Positions 1 through 6,127 of a stretch of DNA of 7,865 bases are shown here, piece after piece. A model generated the notes under the pieces. That model was not told where the DNA came from, did not search any database, and worked only from the letters and a program-made list of their open reading frames with translations. The position numbers and the translations under genes are program-made. The DNA comes from an uncultured Thermoleophilia bacterium (GTDB taxonomy: Bacteria; Actinomycetota; Thermoleophilia; UBA2241). The stretch covers positions 1-7,865 of the forward strand of contig CAIXSE010000424.1 in assembly GCA_903921965.1 (NCBI GenBank). Reading direction: 5' to 3'. How positions within the stretch are numbered: the stretch's first letter is position 1; every line of letters begins with the position of its first letter.

Positions 1-863
1 ACCCCGGCCGCCTGCTCGGCGAGCCACACGGCGAGCGGCCGGTTGAAGCAGAGCAGGAGCACGCGGCGCCCCGCGGCGTGGCCGCGCCGCGCCGCCTCGA
101 GCGCCAGCAGGGTCTTGCCGGTGCCGGCCGGGCCGTCGAAGACCACGCGCCGGTTCCGCTGTATCGCGTCGAGCGCCGAGTACTGCAACTCGGTGAAGTG
201 GCGCACCTCCTCGTCGATGCGCCGCGCCCGCGCCTTCGGGCTCTCGAAGAACTCGTAGTCGGGGCGCAGCAGGCCGACGATGTCGTCGCAGCTGCCGGGC
301 GACGGCTCCCCGTCGGCCTCGCGGAACCAGGCGACGTGCTTGCCGGCGAACAGCTCACGCGCCTGCTTCAGCACCGCCGTCACGCAGGCGACGACGCCCT
401 GCTCCTCCAGCTTGCCCTTGTCGACCACCTGCCACGGGTGCCACTCCTCGCTCGGCTCGCGGAAGTCGATGAAGGGGAAGCAGACGGCCGACACGAACGG
501 CACGCCCTCGAGGTGCGGGTGGTGCTTCACGACGCGGGCGCGGAGGCTGTGCATCGCCTCCGAGGCCTGCTTGAACGGGCCGCGCGGATCGCCTTCGGGG
601 TCCGCGCCGTAGTACCACAGCCCGCCGGTGCGGTGCAGCCGGTGGCAGCCCTTGACCTCGAGGACGAGCACGCCGAGACCCGGTGCCACGACGAGGAAGT
701 CGATCTCGCCCTCGACCTGCCTGCGGTGGTGCGCGAGGTCCTGCGAGTGCAGCACCGTCCAGCCGCGCGTGGCTGCTGCGGCGGCGTCGGCGAAGAGGCG
801 GAAGAGCCGCCGCTCACCCTCGCTCGGCGTCTCCGGGTCGATCGACGGCGGTATCAGGCGCAT
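1..863 (-). CDS. NERD-domain superfamily I helicase-like protein (partial, C-terminus beyond left edge)
   Basis: Reading the minus strand from an ATG at 863 gives 287 residues open to the window edge. Two modules are visible. The first, about residues 15-130, is a NERD (nuclease-related) domain. It shows GEID (Asp55), then ExK (Glu69, Lys71) at the end of a hydrophobic strand, which is the D...ExK layout of PD-(D/E)xK nucleases. The second is the start of a P-loop helicase/ATPase. It has a Q-motif-like LQ at Gln227, a Walker A motif GPAGTGKT at residues 244-251 and a following strand LLLCFNRPLA typical of helicase motif Ia. Motifs II-VI must lie beyond the edge. NERD-helicase fusions are a known family presumed to act on DNA, but the exact role is not established. 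The start is chosen because homology-like sequence begins soon after it; a GGAG lies only 4 nt upstream, so the start is moderately certain. It is divergent from the cupredoxin gene. Confidence 0.88.
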   Translation of the reverse strand, partial: MRLIPPSIDPETPSEGERRLFRLFADAAAAATRGWTVLHSQDLAHHRRQVEGEIDFLVVAPGLGVLVLEVKGCHRLHRTGGLWYYGADPEGDPRGPFKQASEAMHSLRARVVKHHPHLEGVPFVSAVCFPFIDFREPSEEWHPWQVVDKGKLEEQGVVACVTAVLKQARELFAGKHVAWFREADGEPSPGSCDDIVGLLRPDYEFFESPKARARRIDEEVRHFTELQYSALDAIQRNRRVVFDGPAGTGKTLLALEAARRGHAAGRRVLLLCFNRPLAVWLAEQAAG

Positions 864-1033
864 GCGGCTCCATTCGCGCGGCCGGCGCCGCACCCTTCCT
901 CACGCGGCCCGCCGTCACGCCGGACGTACTTGCGGGTACAACCTCCTGCAAGGGCGGCTGTGCTCCGCCGGCCGCCCCGGAGAGGGAGCGACGACGCACC
1001 GTCGCGCCCCGACCACGAGTGAAAGGGAACGCG
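864..1033. promoter_or_regulatory. Divergent intergenic region with two dyad symmetries
   Basis: This 170-bp stretch separates the divergent helicase and cupredoxin genes and should hold both promoters. It contains an imperfect dyad at 929-952, with arms CTTGCGGG and CCTGCAAG (one mismatch) around TACAACCT. The TACAAC could serve as a -10 hexamer for the plus strand, but no convincing -35 is found at the right distance. A second, perfect dyad lies at 988-1005, with arms GCGACG and CGTCGC and a 6-nt spacer, in the presumed leader of the cupredoxin gene. Either could be an operator or an RNA hairpin. Dyads of this size arise easily in GC-rich DNA, so regulatory function is inference. Confidence 0.3.
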
Positions 1034-1417
1034 ATGAGACGTCACAGGTACGCGGCACCGGCCTTGCCGGCCGCCCTGCTCCTGGCCGTCGTCCTCGTCG
1101 TCGCCGCGGCCACGCCCCAGAAGGCGGCGGCGAAGACCACACGAGTCACGATCGCCAGCTTCAGCTTCACGCCGCAGGTGATCACCATCAAGCACGGCAC
1201 GACGGTGGCCTGGAAGAACGCCGACACCACGGCCCACAACGTCGTCAGCGCGACGAGCATCAGCACGTCGGCGACCACGACGGGCCTGTTCGCCAGCCCC
1301 ACGCTGAGCCCCGGGCAGAGCTGGTCGCACGTGTTCAAGAAGAAGGGCACGTACTTCTACGAGTGCACCTTCCACGCGTCCATGGCCACGATGCACGGCA
1401 AGATCGTCGTCAAGTAG
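1034..1417 (+). CDS. Secreted type 1 copper protein (cupredoxin, amicyanin/plastocyanin-like)
   Basis: A 127-residue protein that probably carries electrons outside the cytoplasmic membrane. Residues 1-4 are basic, residues 7-26 are hydrophobic, and Ala-rich sequence to about residue 33 offers signal peptidase sites. The mature part has the cupredoxin strand pattern, with SFTP near residue 44 and GTTVAWKN at residues 55-62. A full set of type 1 copper ligands is visible: His68 in TAHNV, then Cys111, His114 and Met117 in C-x2-H-x2-M. That short ligand loop resembles amicyanin rather than the longer plastocyanin loop. Met120 and His121 follow immediately, before the last strand GKIVV. The ATG has AAAGGGAA upstream (1022-1029). 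It is followed by a strong terminator, so it is probably monocistronic. Family assignment is firm; the redox partner is unknown because no oxidase, reductase or dehydrogenase gene is adjacent. Confidence 0.92.
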   Translation: MRRHRYAAPALPAALLLAVVLVVAAATPQKAAAKTTRVTIASFSFTPQVITIKHGTTVAWKNADTTAHNVVSATSISTSATTTGLFASPTLSPGQSWSHVFKKKGTYFYECTFHASMATMHGKIVVK

Positions 1418-1465
1418 CGGGCGCGGCGCGGCCGCTCCGGCGAGACCGCGCCCGCGATCACGTCC

Positions 1466-1506
1466 GGCCCGGGCGCCGCTCCGCGCGGCGCCCGGGCCCT
1501 CTCTTC
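1466..1506 (+). terminator. Strong GC hairpin, likely terminator of the cupredoxin gene
   Basis: A perfect 14-bp inverted repeat, with arms GGCCCGGGCGCCGC (1466-1479) and GCGGCGCCCGGGCC (1485-1498) and a 5-nt loop TCCGC. It is followed by a pyrimidine-rich CTCTCTTC rather than a pure T run. It lies 48 bp after the cupredoxin stop and about 100 bp before the next gene's start, which suits an intrinsic terminator in high-GC DNA. Confidence 0.75.
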
Positions 1507-1593
1507 AGGTCCCTCAAGACGGATGGGCCTGCTGCCGATGCACCCTCCGAAGGCGGACCGTCGCCGTGGACGGCGACACGCGAAGCGACAAGC

Positions 1594-1600
1594 GGAGGGG
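1594..1600 (+). promoter_or_regulatory. Ribosome binding site deciding the transporter start
   Basis: GGAGGGG lies 3-5 nt before the ATG at 1604. An in-frame ATG at 1523 would add 27 residues rich in Arg and Lys that are not typical of the family and has no comparable site, so 1604 is preferred. Confidence 0.7.
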
Positions 1601-1603
1601 CCC

Positions 1604-3064
1604 ATGCACGGCGCCGGCGGCGAGGCGATCCCCGTGGCGCGCCCCGCGTTCTTCTCCCGGGCCCGCATCGTCGCCCGGCCCGGCTTCAACCGCTGGCTCG
1701 TCGTACCATGCGCCCTCGCGATCCACCTCTGCATCGGCGAGGTCTACGCCTTCAGCGTGTTCAAGATCCCGCTGACGCAGATGCTCGGGGTCACGGAGCC
1801 GGCCGCCGGCGACTGGACCCAGGGGCAGATCGCCAGCCTCTTCTCCATCGCCATCGTCTTCCTCGGCCTCTCGGCCGCGGTGTTCGGCAAGTGGGTGGAG
1901 CGCGCCGGCCCGCGGGCCAGCGGGTTCGTCTCGGCCTGCTGCTGGGGCTCCGCCTTCCTCATCGGCGCCGTGGCCATCGGCATCCACAACATCTGGCTGC
2001 TGCGCCTGGGGTACGGCGTCATCGGCGGCTGCGGCCTCGGCATCGGCTACATCACGCCGGTCTCGACGCTCATCAAGTGGTTCCCCGACCGCCGCGGCCT
2101 GGCCACGGGCCTGGCCATCATGGGCTTCGGCGGCGGCGCCTTCATCGCCAGCCCGCTGTCGAAGTGGCTCATGGACGTGTACTCGACGCCCACCAGCAAC
2201 GGCGTCATCCCGGCGTTCGTCACCCTCGGCGTCGTCTACCTGGCCGTCATGCTGACCGGCGCGTTCTTCTTCCGCGTGCCGCGCCCCGGCTGGAAGCCCG
2301 AGGGGTACGTCGAGACGGCTCCGTCCCGCGCCCACATGCGCACCACCCGCAGCGTGAGCCCCGGCGAGGCCATCAAGACGCCGCAGTTCTACCTGCTGTG
2401 GCTCGTCCTCCTGCTCAACGTGACGGCCGGCATCGGCATCCTCGAGCAGGCGTCGCCGATGATCCAGGACCTCTTCCCCGGCCGCGTTGCCGCCGGCGGC
2501 GCCGCCGCCTTCGTCATGCTGCTCAGCCTGTTCAACATGGGCGGCCGCTTCTTCTGGTCGTGGTCGTCCGACTCGCTCGGCCGCAAGCGGACCTACGCCG
2601 TCTTCTTCCTCCTCGGCCCCGTCATGTACTGCACGATCCCCACGGCGGGCGCCGACGGCAGCCTGTACCTGTTCATCCTCGCCACCTGCGTGATCATCTC
2701 GATGTACGGAGGCGGCTTCGCGACCATCCCGGCCTACCTGAGCGACGTGTTCGGCACGCGCAACGTGGGCGCCATCCACGGCCGCCTGCTCACCGCCTGG
2801 TCGGTGGCCGGCGTGCTGGGGCCCTTGCTCGTCAACGGCATCCGCGAGCGGCTGATCGCCCAGGGCGTCGCGCCGGCCGACGCGTACACCCCGACGATGT
2901 ACCTCATGGCCGGCCTGCTTCTGGTCGCCCTGGTGGCCGACCTGCTGGTGAAGCCGGTGGCGGCGAAGCACTACCTGCCGGAGGACGAGGACGAGGCCGT
3001 GACGGCGGCGGCACAGCAGGCCCCGGCCGAGGCCGTCGCCGACGCCGGCGAGACCGGGATCTGA
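1604..3064 (+). CDS. MFS transporter, oxalate/formate antiporter (OFA) family
   Basis: A 486-residue integral membrane carrier with about 12 predicted helices in two halves, joined by a polar loop at about residues 228-258. Family marks include the first helix with NRWLVVPCALAIHLCIGEVYAFSVF (from residue 29), the helix 2-3 loop FGKWVERAGPRA (94-105), the KWFPDRRGLATGLAIMGFGGGA segment (158-179) and the second-half counterpart GGRFFWSWSSDSLGRKR (313-329). These match OFA-family carriers, which usually exchange or import small carboxylates. Predicted helix 11 (about 388-412) contains His392 and Arg394 but no lysine, whereas OxlT needs Lys355 in its helix 11 for oxalate; Arg315 in helix 8 may correspond to OxlT Arg272. 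Oxalate should therefore not be assumed as substrate. The C-terminus is a soluble tail rich in Glu, Asp and Ala (459-486). No oxalate or formate enzyme gene lies nearby. Confidence 0.88.
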   Translation: MHGAGGEAIPVARPAFFSRARIVARPGFNRWLVVPCALAIHLCIGEVYAFSVFKIPLTQMLGVTEPAAGDWTQGQIASLFSIAIVFLGLSAAVFGKWVERAGPRASGFVSACCWGSAFLIGAVAIGIHNIWLLRLGYGVIGGCGLGIGYITPVSTLIKWFPDRRGLATGLAIMGFGGGAFIASPLSKWLMDVYSTPTSNGVIPAFVTLGVVYLAVMLTGAFFFRVPRPGWKPEGYVETAPSRAHMRTTRSVSPGEAIKTPQFYLLWLVLLLNVTAGIGILEQASPMIQDLFPGRVAAGGAAAFVMLLSLFNMGGRFFWSWSSDSLGRKRTYAVFFLLGPVMYCTIPTAGADGSLYLFILATCVIISMYGGGFATIPAYLSDVFGTRNVGAIHGRLLTAWSVAGVLGPLLVNGIRERLIAQGVAPADAYTPTMYLMAGLLLVALVADLLVKPVAAKHYLPEDEDEAVTAAAQQAPAEAVADAGETGI

Positions 3065-3085
3065 GCAGAGCTCCCGCGCGCGGCG

Positions 3086-3102
3086 CCGAACCCCCGGTTC
3101 GG
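3086..3102 (+). terminator. Small hairpin after the transporter gene
   Basis: A perfect 7-bp inverted repeat, CCGAACC/GGTTCGG, with a 3-nt CCC loop, 21 bp after the transporter stop. There is no T run behind it, so it may be a weak terminator or a 3' RNA-stabilising hairpin. Confidence 0.35.
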
Positions 3103-3152
3103 TCCTGCCGTCACTTGGGCACACTCCTGCCGGCCCCCCTGGGAGCAGCACC

Positions 3153-3800
3153 ATGGCGAACGTCACCTACACCACACGGCACGGCTTCGGCGTCACCTAC
3201 GACGACGCCCTCCTCACGCACGTCGACGACCCCGCGGACCCGCGCCTGCAGTCCGCGTGGCGCACGCACCTTCCCGCCGTGGCCGCCGCGAGCGTGCTCT
3301 TCGCCCCTCGCGACGCGAGCGCGGCCGACATCGCGGGCGGAATCGTCCCCACCCAGCTCGTCACCACCGACGACGAGCCCGTGGAGCCGCGTTCGCTGGC
3401 CGCCTGGGACTGGGACGACGAGGCCAGACGCCTCGGCGCGCTGTTCCTCGAGCGCACCGGCATGGGCTCGCTCGAGGCGACCGCCGTCTACTGGCGCGGC
3501 TACCCCGTGCTGCAGCTCGCGGCGGTGCCGGTGCCCGACGAAGAAGCGCCGCCGACGCAGCGGCCGGCGGCGCCCATCGAGGTCCTCGGCGTGCTGTTCA
3601 CGCCGGTCCAGACGTTCACGTCGCTCCTCGTCATGCCGCTCACGGCGGTGGAGGAGTGGGGCGAGCGCTTCCAGGCGCTCATGGACGGCTTCTACCTCGA
3701 CCCGATCGAGCGCGAGGGCCGCGTGCGCACCGGCCACCAGCTGGTGCGCTCCCTGCACGTGGACGCGCGCGACGTGCGCGAGGACCTCACGGCACGCTGA
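3153..3800 (+). CDS. Hypothetical protein, 215 residues
   Basis: I do not recognise this family. The reading frame has strong high-GC third-position bias. It starts at an ATG with GGGAG 7 nt upstream (3141-3145), which supports a real gene. The protein is soluble-looking and acidic, with no signal peptide, no clear transmembrane helix and no cysteine. Visible stretches are an N-terminal beta-like part (VTYTTRHGFGVTYDD, 4-18), an Asp/Trp-rich AAWDWDDEARR (83-93), a Pro-rich linker (about 128-141) and a helical C-terminal part, EEWGERFQALMDGFYLD (167-183), ending in charged residues. The linker suggests two small domains. It stands 88 bp after the transporter and converges on the next gene, so no partner is obvious. 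No function can be assigned. Confidence 0.8.
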   Translation: MANVTYTTRHGFGVTYDDALLTHVDDPADPRLQSAWRTHLPAVAAASVLFAPRDASAADIAGGIVPTQLVTTDDEPVEPRSLAAWDWDDEARRLGALFLERTGMGSLEATAVYWRGYPVLQLAAVPVPDEEAPPTQRPAAPIEVLGVLFTPVQTFTSLLVMPLTAVEEWGERFQALMDGFYLDPIEREGRVRTGHQLVRSLHVDARDVREDLTAR

Positions 3801-3817
3801 CGCCGCCGGGTGCCGCT

Positions 3818-3849
3818 GCGCGGCCCCGCCGCCACGGCGGTCCCCGCGC
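3818..3849. terminator. Possible bidirectional hairpin between convergent genes
   Basis: Arms GCGCGG (3818-3823) and CCGCGC (3844-3849) enclose a second short complementary pair, CCGC/GCGG. This lies in the 51-bp gap between the stops of the two convergent genes. Its position suits a shared terminator, but there are no T runs and such pairing is common in GC-rich DNA. Confidence 0.3.
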
Positions 3850-3851
3850 GG

Positions 3852-4289
3852 TCAGCTCGCGGTGCGGCCCTCCAGCAGCTCCCGCCAGCGCCGCCCCACA
3901 CCGCGGCCCACGCCGGCTTCCTTCGCCCTGGCCGCGACGAAGGCCGGCGCCTCGGGACCGCCGGCGGCGGCCCGCGTCCCGGCCTCGGGGTAGCGCGCCC
4001 CGTTGGGCTCGACGAACGAGAGGCGGTACTCCTCCCCGGCGGCGGTGAGCTTCAGCCCGCCGCTGAAGTAGTACCAGGGAAAGGTCAGGCCGCCGACCTC
4101 GCCGACGGGCACGTCGAAGACCACGCCGTCCGGCGTCGAGTAGCGCAGCCTGCCGTCCCTGAGGTCGAGCCAGCCGGCCTGCGTGCGGAAGAGGCCGACG
4201 AGGCGCCACGCGTACGACGCGTACCCGTCCCTGTGCTCCGCGCCGTGGTCGCCGGCGCTGCCGCCCCTCACGTCGCGGTGCCTGCCCAC
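3852..4289 (-). CDS. Small GRAM/PH-like domain protein
   Basis: A 145-residue protein starting at GTG, chosen because GAGGAGG lies 4 nt upstream (4294-4300) and because the frame further upstream is low-complexity. The core, about residues 36-95, alternates short strands with turns: GWLDLRDGRLRY, then DGVVFDVPVGEV, then GGLTFPWYYFSGGLKLTAAG, then EEYRLSFVEPNG. This resembles GRAM/PH-like beta-barrel proteins found as small hypotheticals in actinobacteria, in which an FPWY-type motif and a following GG-K-LT strand recur. The C-terminus (about 113-145) is Ala/Arg-rich and probably helical, ending in WRELLEGRTAS. There is no signal peptide or membrane helix. A TAGACT hexamer at 4318-4323 on this strand could be its -10 element, with no clear -35. 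Binding target and role are unknown; the fold call is by pattern only. Confidence 0.72.
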   Translation of the reverse strand: MGRHRDVRGGSAGDHGAEHRDGYASYAWRLVGLFRTQAGWLDLRDGRLRYSTPDGVVFDVPVGEVGGLTFPWYYFSGGLKLTAAGEEYRLSFVEPNGARYPEAGTRAAAGGPEAPAFVAARAKEAGVGRGVGRRWRELLEGRTAS

Positions 4290-4293
4290 CAGA

Positions 4294-4300
4294 CCTCCTC
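4294..4300 (-). promoter_or_regulatory. Ribosome binding site deciding a GTG start
   Basis: GAGGAGG on the minus strand, 4 nt before the GTG at 4289. The open frame continues upstream to an ATG at 4586, but this extension would overlap the start of the divergent S41 gene, so the GTG is preferred. Confidence 0.6.
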
Positions 4301-4373
4301 GTCCTCTGTGCGCGGTGAGTCTAGCGGGGACGCCTGGATGACGCACGGGAGTCGCGAGCGTGAGCCGTCGCTT

Positions 4374-4390
4374 CAGTGCGGCGGGCACTG
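4374..4390. promoter_or_regulatory. Short dyad in the divergent intergenic region
   Basis: Perfect 6-bp arms CAGTGC and GCACTG with a 5-nt spacer GGCGG, 71 bp before the S41 peptidase start and about 85 bp before the GRAM-like gene on the other strand. This is a plausible operator for one or both genes, but chance occurrence is possible. Confidence 0.25.
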
Positions 4391-4450
4391 CGGCCGATAC
4401 CAGACACGGCGCCGGGCGACGGCACCGGACACACGGCGAGCGAGCGAGAC

Positions 4451-4456
4451 GGGAGG
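4451..4456 (+). promoter_or_regulatory. Ribosome binding site deciding the S41 peptidase start
   Basis: GGGAGG lies 5 nt before the ATG at 4462. An in-frame ATG at 4360 would add 34 Arg-rich residues ahead of the signal sequence and would bury the likely promoter region, so 4462 is preferred. Confidence 0.7.
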
Positions 4457-4461
4457 CGGCG

Positions 4462-6036
4462 ATGAGGGCGATGCGAGCGAAGCTCGGCCGGCGGTCCGGA
4501 GGCGCCGCGGCCTCGGTGTGCCGCACCGCCGCGTTCACCGCCTGCGTACTCGCGGCGGTCGCGGTCTGTGTGCTCGCTGCGACCACACCCGTGGCGCCGG
4601 GTGCGCCGCAGGCGCCGCGCGCCGCCGCATCGGCCTACGCGCCGCCCGAAGGCGCGGACTTCAGCCACCTCTCGTGGCTCCGCGCCTTCGACGCCCTGCA
4701 CGGGAAGATCTCCCGCGAATACGCCTTCACACGGTGGAAGGGCATAGACTGGGAGCAGCTGTACGCCGAGTACCTGCCGCGCGTGATCGCGGCCCAGGAC
4801 GCCGGCGACCTCGGTGCCTACTACCTCGCGCTCAAGCGGTACTCCCTCGAACTGCGCGACGGCCACGTCGCCGTCGGCGCGACGACGGCTGAGGCGCAGC
4901 TCGCCATCGCCGCGCTCACCGCGCAGCGCACGGCGGGCGGCTTCGGGCTCGTCGCCACCCGCCTGGACGACGGCCGCCTGATCGCCGCCTGGGTCAAGCC
5001 CGGCGGCCCGGCCGCCGCGGCCGGCGTGCGGACGGGCGCGGAGCTGGTCGCGTGGGGCGGCGAGCCTGCGGCGGCCGCCCTCGCCCACACCTCCACGGCG
5101 CTGGCGCCGGCCATGCCGACGGACTGGCGCGTCGCGCACGAGCGGTCCCGCTTCCTCGTGCGCGCGCCGGTCGGCACCGTGAAGGCGGTCGTCTTCCGCA
5201 ACCCGGGCCGGACTGCCCTCGCGCGGGCGCGCCTGACCGCGGTGGACGACGGCGGCGAGACGCTCCGCCTCACCGACGCGCGCTCCGTGCTCGGCCGCGG
5301 CGAGTGGCCCGAGCGCGTGGTGGAGCACCGCCTCCTCGGCGACGGGGTCGGCTACGTGCGCGTCGCCTTCGAGCTCGACCTCCCGGCCGAGCTGCCGGGT
5401 GACCACACGCCCACCTTGACGCTCTTCCGGCAAGCCGTCGACGGGTTCATCGCCGCGGGGGTCCGCGGCATCGTCCTCGACATCCGCGGCAACGCCGGCG
5501 GCTACGACTCCATGCCCCCGGCCTTCATGGCCTCCTTCTACGACCGGCGCTCGCTGTACGAGTACCAGAGCTACATCGATCCGCAGACCGGGCTGTTCCA
5601 CATCTGGCTCAGCGACGACGCCACCGGCGAGTTCACGCAGCCCGGAGAGGGACTGTGGATCGAGCCCGGGGACCGCAGGTTCGCCGGGCCCGTGGTCGCG
5701 CTCGTGGACAACGGCTGTATCAGTTCGGGCGAAGGCATCGCGATGGCGGTGAAGCGGTTGCCACGAGGCGCGGTGGTGGGCGTCTCCGGCACGAACGGTT
5801 CGTTCGGGATCACCGGGGACTGGGCCCTGCTGCCCGGTGGTCTCGGGGTGAGCTGGCCGTACGGCCGTTCGCTCGACGCGCACAAAGTCGTGCAGGTCGA
5901 CGCCCGCCACGGGAGAGGCGGTGTGACCCCGGACGTACGCGTGCCGATGACGGCCCGCAACGCCTTGCGCCTGTACCGCGGCGACGACGTGGTGCTGGAG
6001 TGCGGGCTGAAGACGCTGCGGGGGATGATGCAGTGA
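4462..6036 (+). CDS. Exported S41-family serine peptidase with PDZ-like segment
   Basis: A 524-residue protein. A basic N-terminus and a hydrophobic stretch at about residues 23-41 form a signal peptide or anchor, so it probably acts outside the membrane. No lipobox is seen. Then come a helical region (65-130), LRDGHVAVG with His135, a PDZ-like segment (about 155-200, GFGLVATRLDDG to PGGPAAAAGVRTGAEL), and the S41 core. The core shows VGYVRV (296-301), VLDIRGNAGGYD (338-349), DNGCISSGEG with probable nucleophile Ser421 and Glu424, VVGVSGTNGSFG (438-449) and GGVTPDVRV (486-494). C-terminal-processing proteases use a lysine about 25 residues after the serine, in a TFGKG-type motif; here that position is Gly446. 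Catalysis by Ser421 with His135, as in the tricorn-like branch with its DGH motif, is therefore more likely. The substrate is unknown. It appears to be transcribed alone, divergent from the GRAM-like gene. Confidence 0.9.
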   Translation: MRAMRAKLGRRSGGAAASVCRTAAFTACVLAAVAVCVLAATTPVAPGAPQAPRAAASAYAPPEGADFSHLSWLRAFDALHGKISREYAFTRWKGIDWEQLYAEYLPRVIAAQDAGDLGAYYLALKRYSLELRDGHVAVGATTAEAQLAIAALTAQRTAGGFGLVATRLDDGRLIAAWVKPGGPAAAAGVRTGAELVAWGGEPAAAALAHTSTALAPAMPTDWRVAHERSRFLVRAPVGTVKAVVFRNPGRTALARARLTAVDDGGETLRLTDARSVLGRGEWPERVVEHRLLGDGVGYVRVAFELDLPAELPGDHTPTLTLFRQAVDGFIAAGVRGIVLDIRGNAGGYDSMPPAFMASFYDRRSLYEYQSYIDPQTGLFHIWLSDDATGEFTQPGEGLWIEPGDRRFAGPVVALVDNGCISSGEGIAMAVKRLPRGAVVGVSGTNGSFGITGDWALLPGGLGVSWPYGRSLDAHKVVQVDARHGRGGVTPDVRVPMTARNALRLYRGDDVVLECGLKTLRGMMQ

Positions 6037-6077
6037 CCGGGCGGCGACGGCGAGGCGGCGCGACGCGGCCGCCCCGG
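6037..6077 (+). terminator. Possible hairpin after the S41 peptidase gene
   Basis: The arm CCGGGCGGC, directly after the stop, can pair with GCCGCCCCGG (6068-6077) with one bulged C and a loop of about 22 nt. No T run follows. It is a weak terminator candidate in a 91-bp gap that must also hold the signals for the next gene. Confidence 0.25.
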
Positions 6078-6116
6078 GTCTGGTACCGTCCGCGGCTGAC
6101 GGCATGCACGGCTTCC

Positions 6117-6123
6117 AGGAGGG
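6117..6123 (+). promoter_or_regulatory. Ribosome binding site deciding the 6128 start
   Basis: AGGAGGG lies 4 nt before the ATG at 6128. The frame also has an ATG at 6104, but that one would place this strong site inside the coding sequence, so 6128 is preferred. Confidence 0.75.
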
Positions 6124-6127
6124 ACCG

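Noticed and set aside
78..1022. A 314-residue plus-strand open frame opposite the NERD-helicase gene
   Set aside because: It has no domain and a shadow-like composition, and the minus strand has the NERD and Walker A motifs.
1514..3166. A 550-residue minus-strand open frame opposite the transporter
   Set aside because: It is low-complexity and charged with no domain, and it lies exactly antisense to a well-supported MFS gene.
1034..3800. A single operon of cupredoxin, transporter and the 215-residue gene
   Set aside because: A strong hairpin and a 186-bp gap separate the first two, and an 88-bp gap with another hairpin separates the last two; there is no shared function.
628..3993. A 1121-residue plus-strand open frame covering several genes
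   Set aside because: It is an Arg/Pro/Ala-rich shadow frame typical of GC-rich DNA. It runs across the cupredoxin, the transporter and the 215-residue gene, which have recognisable proteins or better starts in other frames.
6078..6092. A GTCTGGTACCGT sequence before the 6128 gene, resembling GTCTGGTATCGG on the minus strand near 4393-4407
   Set aside because: It could be a shared promoter element, but two similar copies at different distances from their genes, without -35 boxes, are too weak to annotate.
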